Part shown: one piece after another, positions 9,175-18,705 of the stretch
Layout of the letters: every line of letters begins with the position of its first letter
Numbering within the stretch: the first letter of the stretch is position 1
Assembly (NCBI RefSeq): GCF_011753055.1
Contig: NZ_VWWJ01000009.1
Location: 186,001-250,000 of the forward strand
DNA from: Burkholderia sp. Ax-1719
GTDB taxonomy: Bacteria; Pseudomonadota; Gammaproteobacteria; Burkholderiales; Burkholderiaceae
Direction: 5' to 3'
Length of the DNA: 64,000 nt
Translations under genes and position numbers: made by a program
Notes under the pieces: generated by a model
Databases searched by the model: none
The model's input: only the letters and a program-made list of their open reading frames with translations
Told to the model about the DNA's origin: nothing

Positions 9175-9216
9175 GTCAAAAAAAGCGGATAGCGAGCGTC
9201 GAGTAGATGGATAGCG
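9175..9216 (+). promoter_or_regulatory. Tandem XylS/AntR-type boxes for catA
   Basis: On the plus strand two copies of GGATAGCG occur at 9187-9194 and 9209-9216, again 22 bp apart. The first is preceded by GTCAAAAAAAGC, close to the known Pm-type box. This pair mirrors the antA-side pair, so one activator could drive both divergent transcripts from about 70 bp of shared centre. Confidence 0.6.
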
Positions 9217-9304
9217 CGCGAGCCGCGGTGGGTATTCAATCCTGTTCACGCACTACGGACGTCAATACGGGTCGGCAGGCGACAATCAAACGGAGACAGC
9301 AATC

Positions 9305-10240
9305 ATGAGCGTGAAGGTATTCGACACCCAGGAAGTCCAGGACCTGCTGAAAGCGGCCGCCAATCTCGGCGCGGAGGGCGGCAATGCGCGCTTCCAGCAG
9401 ATCGTTCATCGCCTGCTGGGCGATCTGTTCAGGGCCATCGACGATCTCGACATCACGCCCGACGAAGTGTGGGCGGGCGTCAACTATCTGAACAAGCTGG
9501 GTCAGGACGGAGAAGCAGCGCTGCTCGCGGCCGGGATCGGTCTGGAGAAATACCTGGACATTCGCCTGGACGCCGCCGATCAGGCTGCCGGCATGGACGG
9601 CGGCACGCCGCGCACCATCGAAGGGCCGCTCTACGTCGCCGGTGCGCCGCTGCGCGAGGGCGTGTCGAAGATCGATATCAACGAAGACGCCGATGCCGGC
9701 CCGCTCGTGATTCACGGCAAGGTCACCGATACCGACGGCAAGCCCGTCGCCAACGCCATCGTCGAATGCTGGCACGCCAATTCGAAAGGCTTTTATTCGC
9801 ACTTCGACCCAACCGGCGCGCAAAGCGGCTTCAATCTGCGCGGCGCGGTCAAATCCGGGGCAAACGGCGATTATGAATTCCGCACGCTCATGCCGGTGGG
9901 TTACGGCTGTCCGCCGCAAGGGGCCACCCAGCAGTTGTTGAACGGCCTGGGCCGCCACGGCAACCGCCCGGCGCATGTGCACTTTTTTGTCACGAGCGGG
10001 GCGCACCGCAAGCTCACCACGCAGTTCAATATCGAAGGCGATCCGCTCATCTGGGACGACTTCGCCTATGCAACGCGCGAGGAGCTGATTCCATCAGTGG
10101 TGGAGAAAACGGGCGGCGCGGCGCTCGGTCTCAAGGACGATGCGTACAAGGACATCGAGTTCAATGTCACGCTGACGCCGCGGATTCAGGGCAAGGACAA
10201 TCAGATCGTCAGCCGCCCTCGCGCGACGGCGACGGCGTGA
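9305..10240 (+). CDS. catA: Catechol 1,2-dioxygenase
   Basis: This 311-residue intradiol dioxygenase splits catechol to cis,cis-muconate, taking the product of AntABC. The four iron ligands fall at the family's standard positions: Tyr164, Tyr200, His224 and His226 (KGFYSHF, PVGYGCPPQG, RPAHVHFF). The N-terminal 100 residues are the helical dimerisation domain. The ATG has a GGAGA ribosome site. catB and catC are not in the window, so muconate must be processed from another locus. Confidence 0.96.
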   Translation: MSVKVFDTQEVQDLLKAAANLGAEGGNARFQQIVHRLLGDLFRAIDDLDITPDEVWAGVNYLNKLGQDGEAALLAAGIGLEKYLDIRLDAADQAAGMDGGTPRTIEGPLYVAGAPLREGVSKIDINEDADAGPLVIHGKVTDTDGKPVANAIVECWHANSKGFYSHFDPTGAQSGFNLRGAVKSGANGDYEFRTLMPVGYGCPPQGATQQLLNGLGRHGNRPAHVHFFVTSGAHRKLTTQFNIEGDPLIWDDFAYATREELIPSVVEKTGGAALGLKDDAYKDIEFNVTLTPRIQGKDNQIVSRPRATATA

Positions 10241-10269
10241 CGCACGCGTGAAGCACGCATGAAGCAAGC

Positions 10270-10298
10270 GCAGTCGCCCCTGCCTGGGGAGCGACTGC
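10270..10298. terminator. Hairpin between catA and porin
   Basis: The stem GCAGTCGCCCC pairs with GGGGAGCGACTGC (one bulged base) across a 5-base loop. It sits between the convergent ends of catA and the porin gene. There is no clean T tract on either strand, so termination efficiency is uncertain. Confidence 0.5.
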
Positions 10299-10312
10299 AT
10301 TGCATCACACGC

Positions 10313-11482
10313 CTAGAAGCGATGCATGATGCCGACGCGATAGACCATCTGGTTCACGCCCGACGACGCGCCCGCCGAAGCATCGACAATCTGCGCTTCG
10401 TCGAAGTCCGTGCCGGTGTGCGCGCTGACGACGTGCTGCCACGCGCCCTGCATATAGAGCGAAGTCCGCTTGCTCAGGTCATAGTCGAGCATCAGGCTGA
10501 TCTGATGCCACTTGGGCACATAGCTGCCCGCCGTCGACGACAGATGCGCCATCGTGAAGGTATAGGTCGAGCCGAGCCAGAGCGCCGGCGTGAAGAAGTA
10601 CTGCGCGTTGACCTCGAAGTTGTCAAACTTCCACGAATTCCAGCTTGCACCATTCGCCAGGCTGGTGTTTTCGAGCCACACGTTGCTGGTCGGATCATAG
10701 ACGTCGACATGTGACCATGCGGCGGCAACCGCTACCTTCGGGAAGCGATAGCTCGCCGACACGCCGATCGTCTGCTGCGAGCCCGCATCGAACAGATCGC
10801 CGGACGTAATGGCGCCGCTCGTCGTGAGACCCGGGTTGTTCATCTTCAGATACGAAGCGGCTGCCGTGAAGTTACCGTTCTGATAATTGAGCGTTGCGCC
10901 CCACAGACGGTTGTTCGCAAAGCCGCCAGCCTCATTGCTGAAACCGTACATGGCTTCGCCAGTGAGGCCGCGCCACGTCGGCGTCACGTATTTGACGGCG
11001 TTATTGACGCGGAAATCCCAGTCCGCGTTATCGCTGTCGAAGGGATGGGTGGCGATGTCGCCAGCCCAGTTGCCGGCGGCGGTCAGACCGGCAAAACCGT
11101 AGTCGTCGACGCTCGTATCGTACTGGCGCCCCAACGTGATCGTACCGTAGCGATCCGACGATATCCCCACATAGGCCTGACGCCCGAACATGCTGGAGTC
11201 CTGACCAAGTTTGCCCGTATTGATGTTAAAGCCATTTTCTAGCTTGAAAATCGCCTTATAACCGCTGCCCAGGTCTTCGCTGCCTTTGATGCCCCAACGG
11301 CTGCCGGCCGTGTCTCCGCTTGCCATCGCCCACGCCGAATGGCCCCCTGCGTTGCTGGTGAAATTGAGCCCTTCGTCGAGAAGGCCGTAAAGCGTGATAC
11401 TGCTTTGCGCGTGCGCGGCGCTGGCGAGGAGAAAAAGCGGCGCCATCACCGCTGCCGAGATTGCGGTCTTTCGGATCTTCAT
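10313..11482 (-). CDS. Omp32-like trimeric porin
   Basis: The 389-residue precursor has a signal peptide ending ASAAHAQ, followed by the typical mature start SSITLYGLLDEGLNFTSNAG. The WGIKGSEDLGSGYKAIFKLE block and the C-terminal aromatic residue (GIMHRF) are diagnostic of 16-strand Burkholderiales porins inserted by BAM. Beside ant/cat it may admit aromatic acids, but porins of this type are broad. A perfect 9-bp hairpin lies in its leader. A second, more distant paralogue is at 30.1 kb. Confidence 0.93.
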   Translation of the reverse strand: MKIRKTAISAAVMAPLFLLASAAHAQSSITLYGLLDEGLNFTSNAGGHSAWAMASGDTAGSRWGIKGSEDLGSGYKAIFKLENGFNINTGKLGQDSSMFGRQAYVGISSDRYGTITLGRQYDTSVDDYGFAGLTAAGNWAGDIATHPFDSDNADWDFRVNNAVKYVTPTWRGLTGEAMYGFSNEAGGFANNRLWGATLNYQNGNFTAAASYLKMNNPGLTTSGAITSGDLFDAGSQQTIGVSASYRFPKVAVAAAWSHVDVYDPTSNVWLENTSLANGASWNSWKFDNFEVNAQYFFTPALWLGSTYTFTMAHLSSTAGSYVPKWHQISLMLDYDLSKRTSLYMQGAWQHVVSAHTGTDFDEAQIVDASAGASSGVNQMVYRVGIMHRF

Positions 11483-11554
11483 CGATACCCTTCGAAACGT
11501 GCTGGATGAGTTGGTGTAATAGCCGTTGCGCCGTCGTTGCGGCCTTTCACGGTG

Positions 11555-11579
11555 CTGCTGGCGCTATGGACGCCAGCAG
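11555..11579. promoter_or_regulatory. Perfect inverted repeat upstream of porin
   Basis: CTGCTGGCG and CGCCAGCAG pair perfectly over 9 bp around a 7-base loop, 73-97 bp before the porin start. There is no following T tract. It could be a leader hairpin or an operator. The rest of the 390-bp gap between the porin and the rhomboid gene shows nothing else clear. Confidence 0.35.
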
Positions 11580-11873
11580 ATAGGGCAGTCTAGGTTTAAT
11601 CAAAAGTCGCTAGAAATCAGGGACTGAAATTCTCAATTCAAGAAATCGAAAGTGCCCGCTGACCGGCTGCAAAGCGTTGGTGCACGGGGCTTGCGCGACG
11701 CACCGTGCGCGTCGGTCTGTGAAACGACTGTTGGGTTTTCGCCAAAGATTCTGGGCTTGACTGTGGCTCAAGCTCCATGCGCAAAGATGCCGGGCACGCT
11801 GCGACCCGGTTTATAGTGCATGCCTGAATCGCTGTTTAATCCCTGCCCGAATCCATCCTTCGCCAAGGAACGC

Positions 11874-12479
11874 ATGTCCGCCCTTAACCCGCCCTCTCGC
11901 GCCACGCGTGCGTCGCTTTTTGAACAATTGAAGGCGCGCGTCGTCCTGCTCGGTCTGTTCGTTGGGTCGATGTGGGTCGTTTTTCTGGTGTCGGCCGCGT
12001 TGCCCTTCCTGCAACTCAACCGGCATGGCGTCGTGCCGCGCACGCTTGGCGGCCTTCAGGGCATCCTGTTCGCTCCGTGGCTGCACGCGAGCTTTATTCA
12101 CATCATGTCGAATACGCCGGGGCTGCTGGTGCTCGGCTGGCTTTGCATGTGGCCGCGCATCGCCAACTTCTGGCAGGCCACCATCGGCGGGATGCTCGGT
12201 GCGGGGCTGTGCGCGTGGTGCCTCGGCGCGCCCTGGTCGGTTCATATCGGCGCGAGCGGGCTGGTCTTTGGCTACGCGGGCTATCTCGTCGCGTATGGCT
12301 TCTACAGCCGTAAGTTCATCCCGGTGCTGGTTGCGCTCTTCGTGGCATGCAGCTACGGCATCAGCCTGTTCTACGGCGTGCTGCCGATTACGCCCGGCGT
12401 GTCATGGCAAAGTCACCTGGGCGGTGCAATAGGCGGCGTTCTGGCCGCGCGTTTCTTCCGCCAGAACGCTTTGCGTTGA
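11874..12479 (+). CDS. Rhomboid-family intramembrane serine protease
   Basis: This 201-residue protein has six hydrophobic segments and the full rhomboid signature. His71-x4-His76-x3-Asn80 lies in LHASFIHIMSN, the serine is Ser128 in GASGLVFG, and the catalytic histidine is His181 in SHLGGAIGG. The spacing matches E. coli GlpG without its cytoplasmic domain. I chose ATG 11874 because AAGGAA lies 5 bp upstream; an in-frame ATG at 11820 lacks one. Substrates are unknown. The gene ends at a bidirectional terminator shared with the next gene. Confidence 0.92.
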   Translation: MSALNPPSRATRASLFEQLKARVVLLGLFVGSMWVVFLVSAALPFLQLNRHGVVPRTLGGLQGILFAPWLHASFIHIMSNTPGLLVLGWLCMWPRIANFWQATIGGMLGAGLCAWCLGAPWSVHIGASGLVFGYAGYLVAYGFYSRKFIPVLVALFVACSYGISLFYGVLPITPGVSWQSHLGGAIGGVLAARFFRQNALR

Positions 12480-12487
12480 AGCGAAAA

Positions 12488-12516
12488 AAACCGTCTCCCA
12501 GTGAGGGAGACGGTTT
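12488..12516. terminator. Bidirectional terminator between rhomboid and permease genes
   Basis: AAACCGTCTCCC pairs perfectly with GGGAGACGGTTT across a 5-base loop. On the minus strand the stem is followed by an uninterrupted T run, so it should terminate the permease transcript well. On the plus strand the tail is weaker. Confidence 0.85.
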
Positions 12517-12530
12517 GCCCATATCACCGC

Positions 12531-13925
12531 TTATACGGCCTTGGCGCGGCGTATTTGCGTCGATGCGCCAAAGAATTTGCTAGTCACGTAATAAACCAGT
12601 GACGTCAGCACCAGTCCCACGATCCACGAAAGATCCGCACCATTGAGCATTTTCGCAACCGGGCCAGTGTACATATCGGTCGAAACGAACGGCAATTGAA
12701 CCGCGATGCCGAAAACATAGGCAAAAATCGCCGTGCCGTTGAACCGGCCGTACACGCCGCCATCGGCGCGGAAGAACGAATCGACGTCATATTCGCCGTG
12801 GCAGACCAGGTAGTAATCAATCAGATTAACGGCCGTCCAGGGGACCAGCACATAGAGCAACAGCAGAATAAAGTTGGTGTATTCAACCAGGAAATTGCTC
12901 TGGCCGAACAACGCAATCAGCAGTGAAATGCTGAAGAGAATCACGGCGGTAATCGCGCGCGCCCTCGCCTTTGCCTGCCAGTTCGGAAACAGCGTCTGGA
13001 AGATCGTGATGGTAGAGAGCGTGCCGCAATAGAGATTCATCGCGTTGGTCGCGGCAATGCCCACGGAAAGCACGATCACGACGAGCGGCGCAATGCCGTG
13101 CGTGACCTTGGTGAGGCCATTGACGACATCGCCGTCGCTAACCAGCAGGCCCACCATCGCGCCCAGAATCATCGGGAAAATGGATCCCAGCGAGCAGCCC
13201 CAGTAGCTCGACCAGAACGCGGTGCGTGCGCCGGTCTCTTCAGGCATATAACGCGAGTAGTCGGAGACATACGGCGCGTAAGCAATCTGCCACAACGCAG
13301 CCACTGAAATCGTGCCGAGAAAGCCCGTGAGATTGGCGCTGTTCTTCGAGAAAAAGTCGGCAGGCAGCCCATGCACGAAGATGATCCAGGCAAACGTCAG
13401 CACGAGCACGACGCCCGAAAGCCACGTCATGAGGCGCGTATAGGCGTGAATGAGGTTATAGCCAAAGATCGTGGCAACAAGGCTCAAGGCGCCCACCAGC
13501 AGCACGCCGTTGTTGACCGTGACCGCCGGCGTCAAGCTGGCGAGCGCCTGGCCGCCAAGCACCAGGTTCGACGCGAAAAAGCCTAAATACATGATCACGA
13601 CCAGCGCCACCACCAGCAGCGACCCGATCGAGCCGAACTGGCCGCGCGTCTGCACCATCTGCGGCACGCCCAATTGCGGGCCTTGAGCAGAATGCAGCGC
13701 CATGAATATGGCGCCAATCAGCGTGCCGATCACGATGCCCAGCACGCCCCACCAGAATGGTTGCTTGAATACAGTGACGGCCAGCGCACCGGTCACGATC
13801 GTCAGCATCATGATGTTCGAGCCGAACCAGATGGTGAACAGGTCGCTGGCCTTGCCGTGGCGCTCGGAGCGCGGTATGCGCTGGATGGTACTTTGCTCAA
13901 GACGAGCCAGGGTATCTTCGGCCAT
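12531..13925 (-). CDS. NCS1-family purine/cytosine-type permease
   Basis: The 464-residue inner-membrane protein has about 12 helices and NCS1 blocks such as FTIWFGSNIMMLTIVTGALA and YAPYVSDYSRYMPEETGART. Such transporters import nucleobases, allantoin, hydantoins or related heterocycles by cation symport. A strong AAGGAGA site fixes the ATG at 13925. It lies downstream of a GMC oxidoreductase on the same strand after a 267-bp gap that holds no gene, so cotranscription is possible but not shown. The substrate cannot be read from sequence. Confidence 0.9.
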   Translation of the reverse strand: MAEDTLARLEQSTIQRIPRSERHGKASDLFTIWFGSNIMMLTIVTGALAVTVFKQPFWWGVLGIVIGTLIGAIFMALHSAQGPQLGVPQMVQTRGQFGSIGSLLVVALVVIMYLGFFASNLVLGGQALASLTPAVTVNNGVLLVGALSLVATIFGYNLIHAYTRLMTWLSGVVLVLTFAWIIFVHGLPADFFSKNSANLTGFLGTISVAALWQIAYAPYVSDYSRYMPEETGARTAFWSSYWGCSLGSIFPMILGAMVGLLVSDGDVVNGLTKVTHGIAPLVVIVLSVGIAATNAMNLYCGTLSTITIFQTLFPNWQAKARARAITAVILFSISLLIALFGQSNFLVEYTNFILLLLYVLVPWTAVNLIDYYLVCHGEYDVDSFFRADGGVYGRFNGTAIFAYVFGIAVQLPFVSTDMYTGPVAKMLNGADLSWIVGLVLTSLVYYVTSKFFGASTQIRRAKAV

Positions 13926-14192
13926 GGGGTCTCCTTCTGAGTGGCGTCGTTCGATAACACCGACACTGTTCAGCAACAAAAAGGACGACGAAAGAACGAA
14001 ATAGCTTGCCCTTGCATAGCTTTTTTCTGGCTAATGAATATGGTGCATAGCCGCACCGCGAGGGGGCATCGAATCCAGCGGTTTCACGGGGATTTCACCG
14101 CAAAACAAGCGTTGATCGGCGCGTTTGACGCTGGCATTCGCCAGAGCGTCAAACGCACCGATCCCTCATGCACCATGACGGCGCAAACCGGT

Positions 14193-15848
14193 TTAGTCTA
14201 CGTTGACGGCCTTTGCGTCACTACGCGCGCGCTCGCCGTTCAGAATCATGTCGGCGGCCCGTTCGCCAATCATGATGCACGGCGCGTTGGTATTGCCGCT
14301 GATGAGAATGGGCATGATGGACGCGTCGGCAATGCGCAAACGTTCTATCCCCTGCACTTTCAAGGTGGTGGGACTGACGACGCTCAGCGCATCCACGCCC
14401 ATTTTGCAGGTGCCGACCGGATGGAACACGGTGGCCGCATATTCGCGGATATAAGCCCAGAGTTGCTCGTCGGTCTGCACGGCTTCACCCGGCAGCATCT
14501 CCTTGCCGCGAATCGCGTCGAAAGCGGGATCGGCGAGGATCTTGCGCGCGAGCTTCAGACCTTCCACCAGCACGCGCCCGTCTTCGGGATTCGAGAGGAA
14601 ATTGAAGTCGATAACGAGTTGCCCCTGGGCGTTCAGCTTGAGCTCGCCGATGCTTTTCGGGCGCAGCACGCAGGTATGAACCGCATATCCATGCCCCCAT
14701 TCGAAGAGACGGCCGCGATGGCTGCGGTAGCCTGGCACGAAGTGAAACTGCACGTCGGGCAGCTCGGGCGACAGAGGCGTGCGCGCAAAGCCGCCCGCCT
14801 CTACATAGTTGGTCGTGAGCCAGCCTTTTTGTCCGAACACGTAGCGCAGCGGCGCGGCAATCACGCTCGGCAGCGACGCGAGCGAAAAGCCCAGCGTCTT
14901 TGCGCTTTTCGAGCGCACCGTCACGAGCCCGTCGAGATGGTCCTGCAGATTCTTGCCCACGCCCGGCAGATCATGACGAACCGTCACGCCCGCCTGTTCG
15001 AGCGATTCCCTGGGGCCGATGCCTGAAGCCAGCAACAGTTGTGGCGTGCCGAGTGCGCCTGCGCTCAGGATGACCTCCTTTCGCGCGACGATGCACTTCG
15101 CTGCGCCATCGACGACCACATTCACGCCCTTCGCGACCTTGTCTTCGAGCACGAGTGTTTGCACTGCACAATCCGTCACGACAGTGAGATTCGCGCGATG
15201 GCGAACCGGCGCCACGAATGCGCGATAGCTGGACAGACGCCTCGCGTCCTTCTGCGTCACGTTATAGATGCCGCAGCCTTCGAATTGCCTGCCGTTGAAG
15301 TCGCTATTGCGCTTGATGCCAACGCGCCCGGCGGCCTTAACGAACAGCTCCGAAACCGGATTGGGGTCGCGCGGCGCGTCAACGTAAAGTTCGCCGCTCA
15401 CGCCATGCAGGCCAGGATCCTGGCCCAGCCGGTTATTCTCCGACCTGCGGAAATACGGCAATACGTCCTTCCAGCCCCAGCCGGCACAGCCCGCCGCTGC
15501 CCACTTGTCGTAGTCGCTCGCGTGGCCGCGAATATAGATCATGCTGTTCATCGAACTCGATCCGCCGAGCGCCTTGCCGCGCGGCGTATGCAGGCTGCGG
15601 CCATTCAGGTGCTGCTGGGGTGCGGACAGAAAGTTCCAGCTGTATTTTTTGCTCTTGTAGAGCGTGATGGTTCCAGCAGGCGTCTGGATACGCACGTTCC
15701 GGTCGTGACTACCGGCCTCGATCAGGCAGACGGTCACGTTGGGGTCCTGGCTCAGGCGGTTCGCCAGCACACAGCCCGACGAGCCCGCCCCCACGATCAC
15801 ATAGTCGAAGGCGCTCGCTTTATCGATTGAAGTCTTTTCATCCGGCAT
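14193..15848 (-). CDS. GMC-family FAD oxidoreductase (choline dehydrogenase-like)
   Basis: The 551-residue protein starts with an ADP-binding motif (YVIVGAGSSGCVLANRLS), then the GMC signatures GKALGGSSSMNSMIYIRG and GALGTPQLLLASGIG. It ends with the HPVGTCKMG block that contains the catalytic histidine. There is no signal peptide, so it is cytoplasmic and probably oxidises an alcohol to an aldehyde. No betaine aldehyde dehydrogenase or betI gene is nearby, so a choline role is not supported. GAGGAAAG precedes the ATG. Upstream on the same strand is a small unknown protein. Confidence 0.9.
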   Translation of the reverse strand: MPDEKTSIDKASAFDYVIVGAGSSGCVLANRLSQDPNVTVCLIEAGSHDRNVRIQTPAGTITLYKSKKYSWNFLSAPQQHLNGRSLHTPRGKALGGSSSMNSMIYIRGHASDYDKWAAAGCAGWGWKDVLPYFRRSENNRLGQDPGLHGVSGELYVDAPRDPNPVSELFVKAAGRVGIKRNSDFNGRQFEGCGIYNVTQKDARRLSSYRAFVAPVRHRANLTVVTDCAVQTLVLEDKVAKGVNVVVDGAAKCIVARKEVILSAGALGTPQLLLASGIGPRESLEQAGVTVRHDLPGVGKNLQDHLDGLVTVRSKSAKTLGFSLASLPSVIAAPLRYVFGQKGWLTTNYVEAGGFARTPLSPELPDVQFHFVPGYRSHRGRLFEWGHGYAVHTCVLRPKSIGELKLNAQGQLVIDFNFLSNPEDGRVLVEGLKLARKILADPAFDAIRGKEMLPGEAVQTDEQLWAYIREYAATVFHPVGTCKMGVDALSVVSPTTLKVQGIERLRIADASIMPILISGNTNAPCIMIGERAADMILNGERARSDAKAVNVD

Positions 15849-15981
15849 GCTCTTTCCTCTGTTGAACCGCGCAGCCGGAGTCGGCCGTCGCTGTATGCCG
15901 GATTTTCTTCAGCACAAAAAAATCGCGAAATGATGTTTTTTGTGGTCGCTGGCAAGGAAAAAGCTCGCTCGATGAAGCGGC

Positions 15982-16302
15982 CTAGCGGCTTCGCACGAAT
16001 TGATGCTCGACCCGCGTGCGCAGCACGCCGTCGAGCGCGGCAAGCTGTTCGCGCAGTTTCACTGCGCGCCTTTCGGTAATGCCTGCCAGCACGATGGTTT
16101 GCTCGACCACACCGCGACAGCGCGAGACCGCCCAACGATCGACGGCAGCGTTTTCGTCTTCGATCAACGCAGCCGCGCGCGATTCGACGCCCGCGCTCGA
16201 ACTCGATACGAGGTGGACGGTGTGCGTGAGTTTGACGCCACCAAGGGCATGGGACCAGTCTTCGCAGACTGCCGGGGAGGATGTGAGGGTGTCTTGACGC
16301 AT
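15982..16302 (-). CDS. Small conserved-looking protein of unknown function
   Basis: This 106-residue reading frame starts at ATG 16302 behind a GGAG site. I do not recognise a family with certainty. The second half (CRGVVEQTIVLAGITERRAV, then LREQLAALDGVLRTRVEHQF) reads as strand-helix-strand, with a faint resemblance to ACT-like small ligand-binding domains. It is 133 bp upstream of the GMC oxidoreductase on the same strand, so it may be cotranscribed with it. Codon use is normal for the region, which argues that it is real. Confidence 0.6.
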   Translation of the reverse strand: MRQDTLTSSPAVCEDWSHALGGVKLTHTVHLVSSSSAGVESRAAALIEDENAAVDRWAVSRCRGVVEQTIVLAGITERRAVKLREQLAALDGVLRTRVEHQFVRSR

Positions 16303-16491
16303 AGTCGCTCCGGTTTGAGGGTTGATCGAACCGGTGCCAGCCATGCTGCTCCCGCTTCGTTGCCGTGAATCGGCCGCATCGCCACATTGGCTTCCACCTT
16401 GCCCGGGCAGGCAGGTTGGCGTCGGACTGTCCGACTCTGGATGCATGTACGTTTTACCGTTGCGTTCAGTATTTCGAACGCGATTCCATTA

Positions 16492-16508
16492 TATCGAAAT
16501 TCTCGATA
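16492..16508. promoter_or_regulatory. Palindrome TATCGA-N5-TCGATA in divergent gap
   Basis: A perfect 6-5-6 inverted repeat lies in the 489-bp gap between the small unknown protein (minus strand) and kup (plus strand). It looks like a dimeric repressor site about 190 bp before the small gene's start. The rest of the gap shows no gene. Confidence 0.4.
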
Positions 16509-16791
16509 CGGGCAAGCGGAGGATCGACGCGGCAAAGGGAACAACAGGAAAACCGCCGCCTTACTTTTGGCATTCAGCCAGACAGGCGAGCGAATAAGAC
16601 CGTCGAAACCGGTAAGGCAATTGGAATGAAATTGTCACGCCCGCGCTCTTACAGCTTAAGGAGTGCTTCACTATCCTGTTCGAGTTTTCCCCGTGCGCCT
16701 CCGTATCAGTACGGCTTTAAGGTGCGCGCTTTATTCTGTACGCTGTAGTGGAACGGCTGGCAAGGCGCCATCCACTGAGAAGGAGCCATTC

Positions 16792-18705
16792 ATGGAACCG
16801 TCTTCAGGCCCGCAGCCGGGCGAGCACGCTGGCCACCTCGACGGATCGATGGCCCGACTGGCGCTGGCCGCCATCGGCATCGTATTCGGCGATATCGGCA
16901 CCAGTCCGCTCTATACGATGAGCACCGTATTCGAGCCGAATCACGGACTGGCGCTCTCCCGCGCCAACGTGCTGGGCGTGGTGTCGCTCATCATCTGGTC
17001 GCTGATGATCGTGGTGACGCTCAAATACGTCACGCTCATCATGCGCGCTCACAATCACGGCGAAGGCGGCATCATGGCGCTGCTCGCGCTGGCCTCCAGT
17101 TCGGTGATGGACCGGCCGCGCCTGCGCAATGCCCTGCTGCTCATCGGCGTGTTTGGCGCGGCGCTGTTCTACGGCGACGGCGTCATCACGCCGGCCATTT
17201 CGGTGCTGAGCGCCGTGGAAGGGCTGGAAGTCGCCGAACCGCTTCTCAAACCCTATGTGGTGCCGATCGCGCTGGCCGTGCTGGTGGTGCTGTTTCTGAT
17301 GCAGCGGCGCGGCACGGCGGGCATCGGCGCGGTGTTCGGGCCGGTGATGGTGCTGTGGTTCGGCGTGATCGCCGTGGCGGGCGTGCTCAATATCGGCCGT
17401 GCGCCGGCCATCCTGGACGCCTTCAACCCCTTCGTGGGCCTTGGCTTCCTGATCCGCAACGGTTGGGTGGCTTTCGTCTCGCTGGGCGCGGTGGTGCTCG
17501 CCCTGACCGGCGCGGAAGCGCTCTACGCCGACATGGGCCACTTCGGCGCGCCGCCGATCCGCCTGTCGTGGTTCGCGCTGGTGCTGCCCGCGCTGGCGCT
17601 CAACTATCTGGGCCAGGGCGCGCTGTTGTTGTCCGACGCCAAAGCCGTGGACAATCCGTTCTTCCACCTGTTCCCGTCGATGGCCTTGTTCCCGATGGTC
17701 GTGCTGGCCACGGTGGCGACGGTCATCGCTTCGCAAGCCGTCATCAGCGGCGCGTTCTCGATGACCAAGCAGGCCATGCAACTGGGCTTCATGCCGCGCA
17801 TGGGCATCGTCTACACCTCGGAGCGCGAGGTCGGGCAGATCTACGTGCCCGCCATCAACTGGCTGCTGCTGATCGCCGTGGTGGCCGCGGTGCTGGGTTT
17901 CGGCTCCTCCACGGCGCTGGGTTCGGCCTACGGTATCGCCGTGACCGGCACCATGATGATCACCACCTTCCTCACGTTCTATGTGGTGCGCTACGCGTGG
18001 CACTACAACTGGGCGCTGTGCGTGTTCGCCACCGGGTTCTTTTTCATCATCGACTTCGCGTTCTTCTCGGCCAATCTGCTCAAGTTCGTCGATGGCGGGT
18101 GGTTCCCGCTGATGCTCGGCGCGATCATGTTCATCATCATGTCTACCTGGCATCGCGGCCGCGCGCTGATGGTGGAAGAAGCGCGCAGCCATGCGGGCTC
18201 GCTGCCCCTGGAACGCTATCTCGAAGGACTGTTTGCGGGCGAAACGATCCGCGTGCCCGGCACCGCCGTGTTCCTGAACATCGACGCCAACGCCGTGCCG
18301 CATGCGCTCGTCAATAATCTCGAACACAACCATGTGCTGCACGAACGCGCGTTGTTCGTGCATGTGAAAAACCTCGACGTGCCCTATGTGCCGCGCGACC
18401 AACGCGTGGCCATCACGCCGCTGGGTCACAACTGCCACTGCATCGTGGTCGCTTATGGCTTCAAGGACGAGGCCAATCTGCCCCAGGCGCTGCGCGATTG
18501 CGAACCGAAGGGGCTGCTCATCGATCCCGCGCAGGTGTCCTGGTTCCTCAGTCACGCGACCGTGGTGGCGACCGGAGGCAAGGGCATGCCGGTGTGGCGC
18601 GAACGGCTCTTCAGCGTGATGGCGCACAACATCGGCAATCTGGCGGCGTACTTCAAGCTCACCGCCAACCGGGTGATCGAACTGGGTTCGCGCGTGGAAA
18701 TATGA
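16792..18705 (+). CDS. kup: Low-affinity potassium transporter Kup
   Basis: The 637-residue protein is a KUP/HAK potassium-proton symporter. It has the N-terminal signature GIVFGDIGTSPLYTMSTVFE, about 12 membrane helices (to residue about 460), the ALTGAEALYADMGHFG block, and a cytoplasmic C-terminal domain. ATG 16792 has an AAGGAG site; the frame is open further upstream without one. Length and motif order are normal. It is monocistronic by position. Confidence 0.96.
   Translation: MEPSSGPQPGEHAGHLDGSMARLALAAIGIVFGDIGTSPLYTMSTVFEPNHGLALSRANVLGVVSLIIWSLMIVVTLKYVTLIMRAHNHGEGGIMALLALASSSVMDRPRLRNALLLIGVFGAALFYGDGVITPAISVLSAVEGLEVAEPLLKPYVVPIALAVLVVLFLMQRRGTAGIGAVFGPVMVLWFGVIAVAGVLNIGRAPAILDAFNPFVGLGFLIRNGWVAFVSLGAVVLALTGAEALYADMGHFGAPPIRLSWFALVLPALALNYLGQGALLLSDAKAVDNPFFHLFPSMALFPMVVLATVATVIASQAVISGAFSMTKQAMQLGFMPRMGIVYTSEREVGQIYVPAINWLLLIAVVAAVLGFGSSTALGSAYGIAVTGTMMITTFLTFYVVRYAWHYNWALCVFATGFFFIIDFAFFSANLLKFVDGGWFPLMLGAIMFIIMSTWHRGRALMVEEARSHAGSLPLERYLEGLFAGETIRVPGTAVFLNIDANAVPHALVNNLEHNHVLHERALFVHVKNLDVPYVPRDQRVAITPLGHNCHCIVVAYGFKDEANLPQALRDCEPKGLLIDPAQVSWFLSHATVVATGGKGMPVWRERLFSVMAHNIGNLAAYFKLTANRVIELGSRVEI

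Noticed and set aside
14193..15848. Assignment of the GMC oxidoreductase as choline dehydrogenase betA
   Set aside because: The fold fits, but betB and betI are absent and the neighbours are an NCS1 permease and an unknown small protein, so a specific name is not justified.
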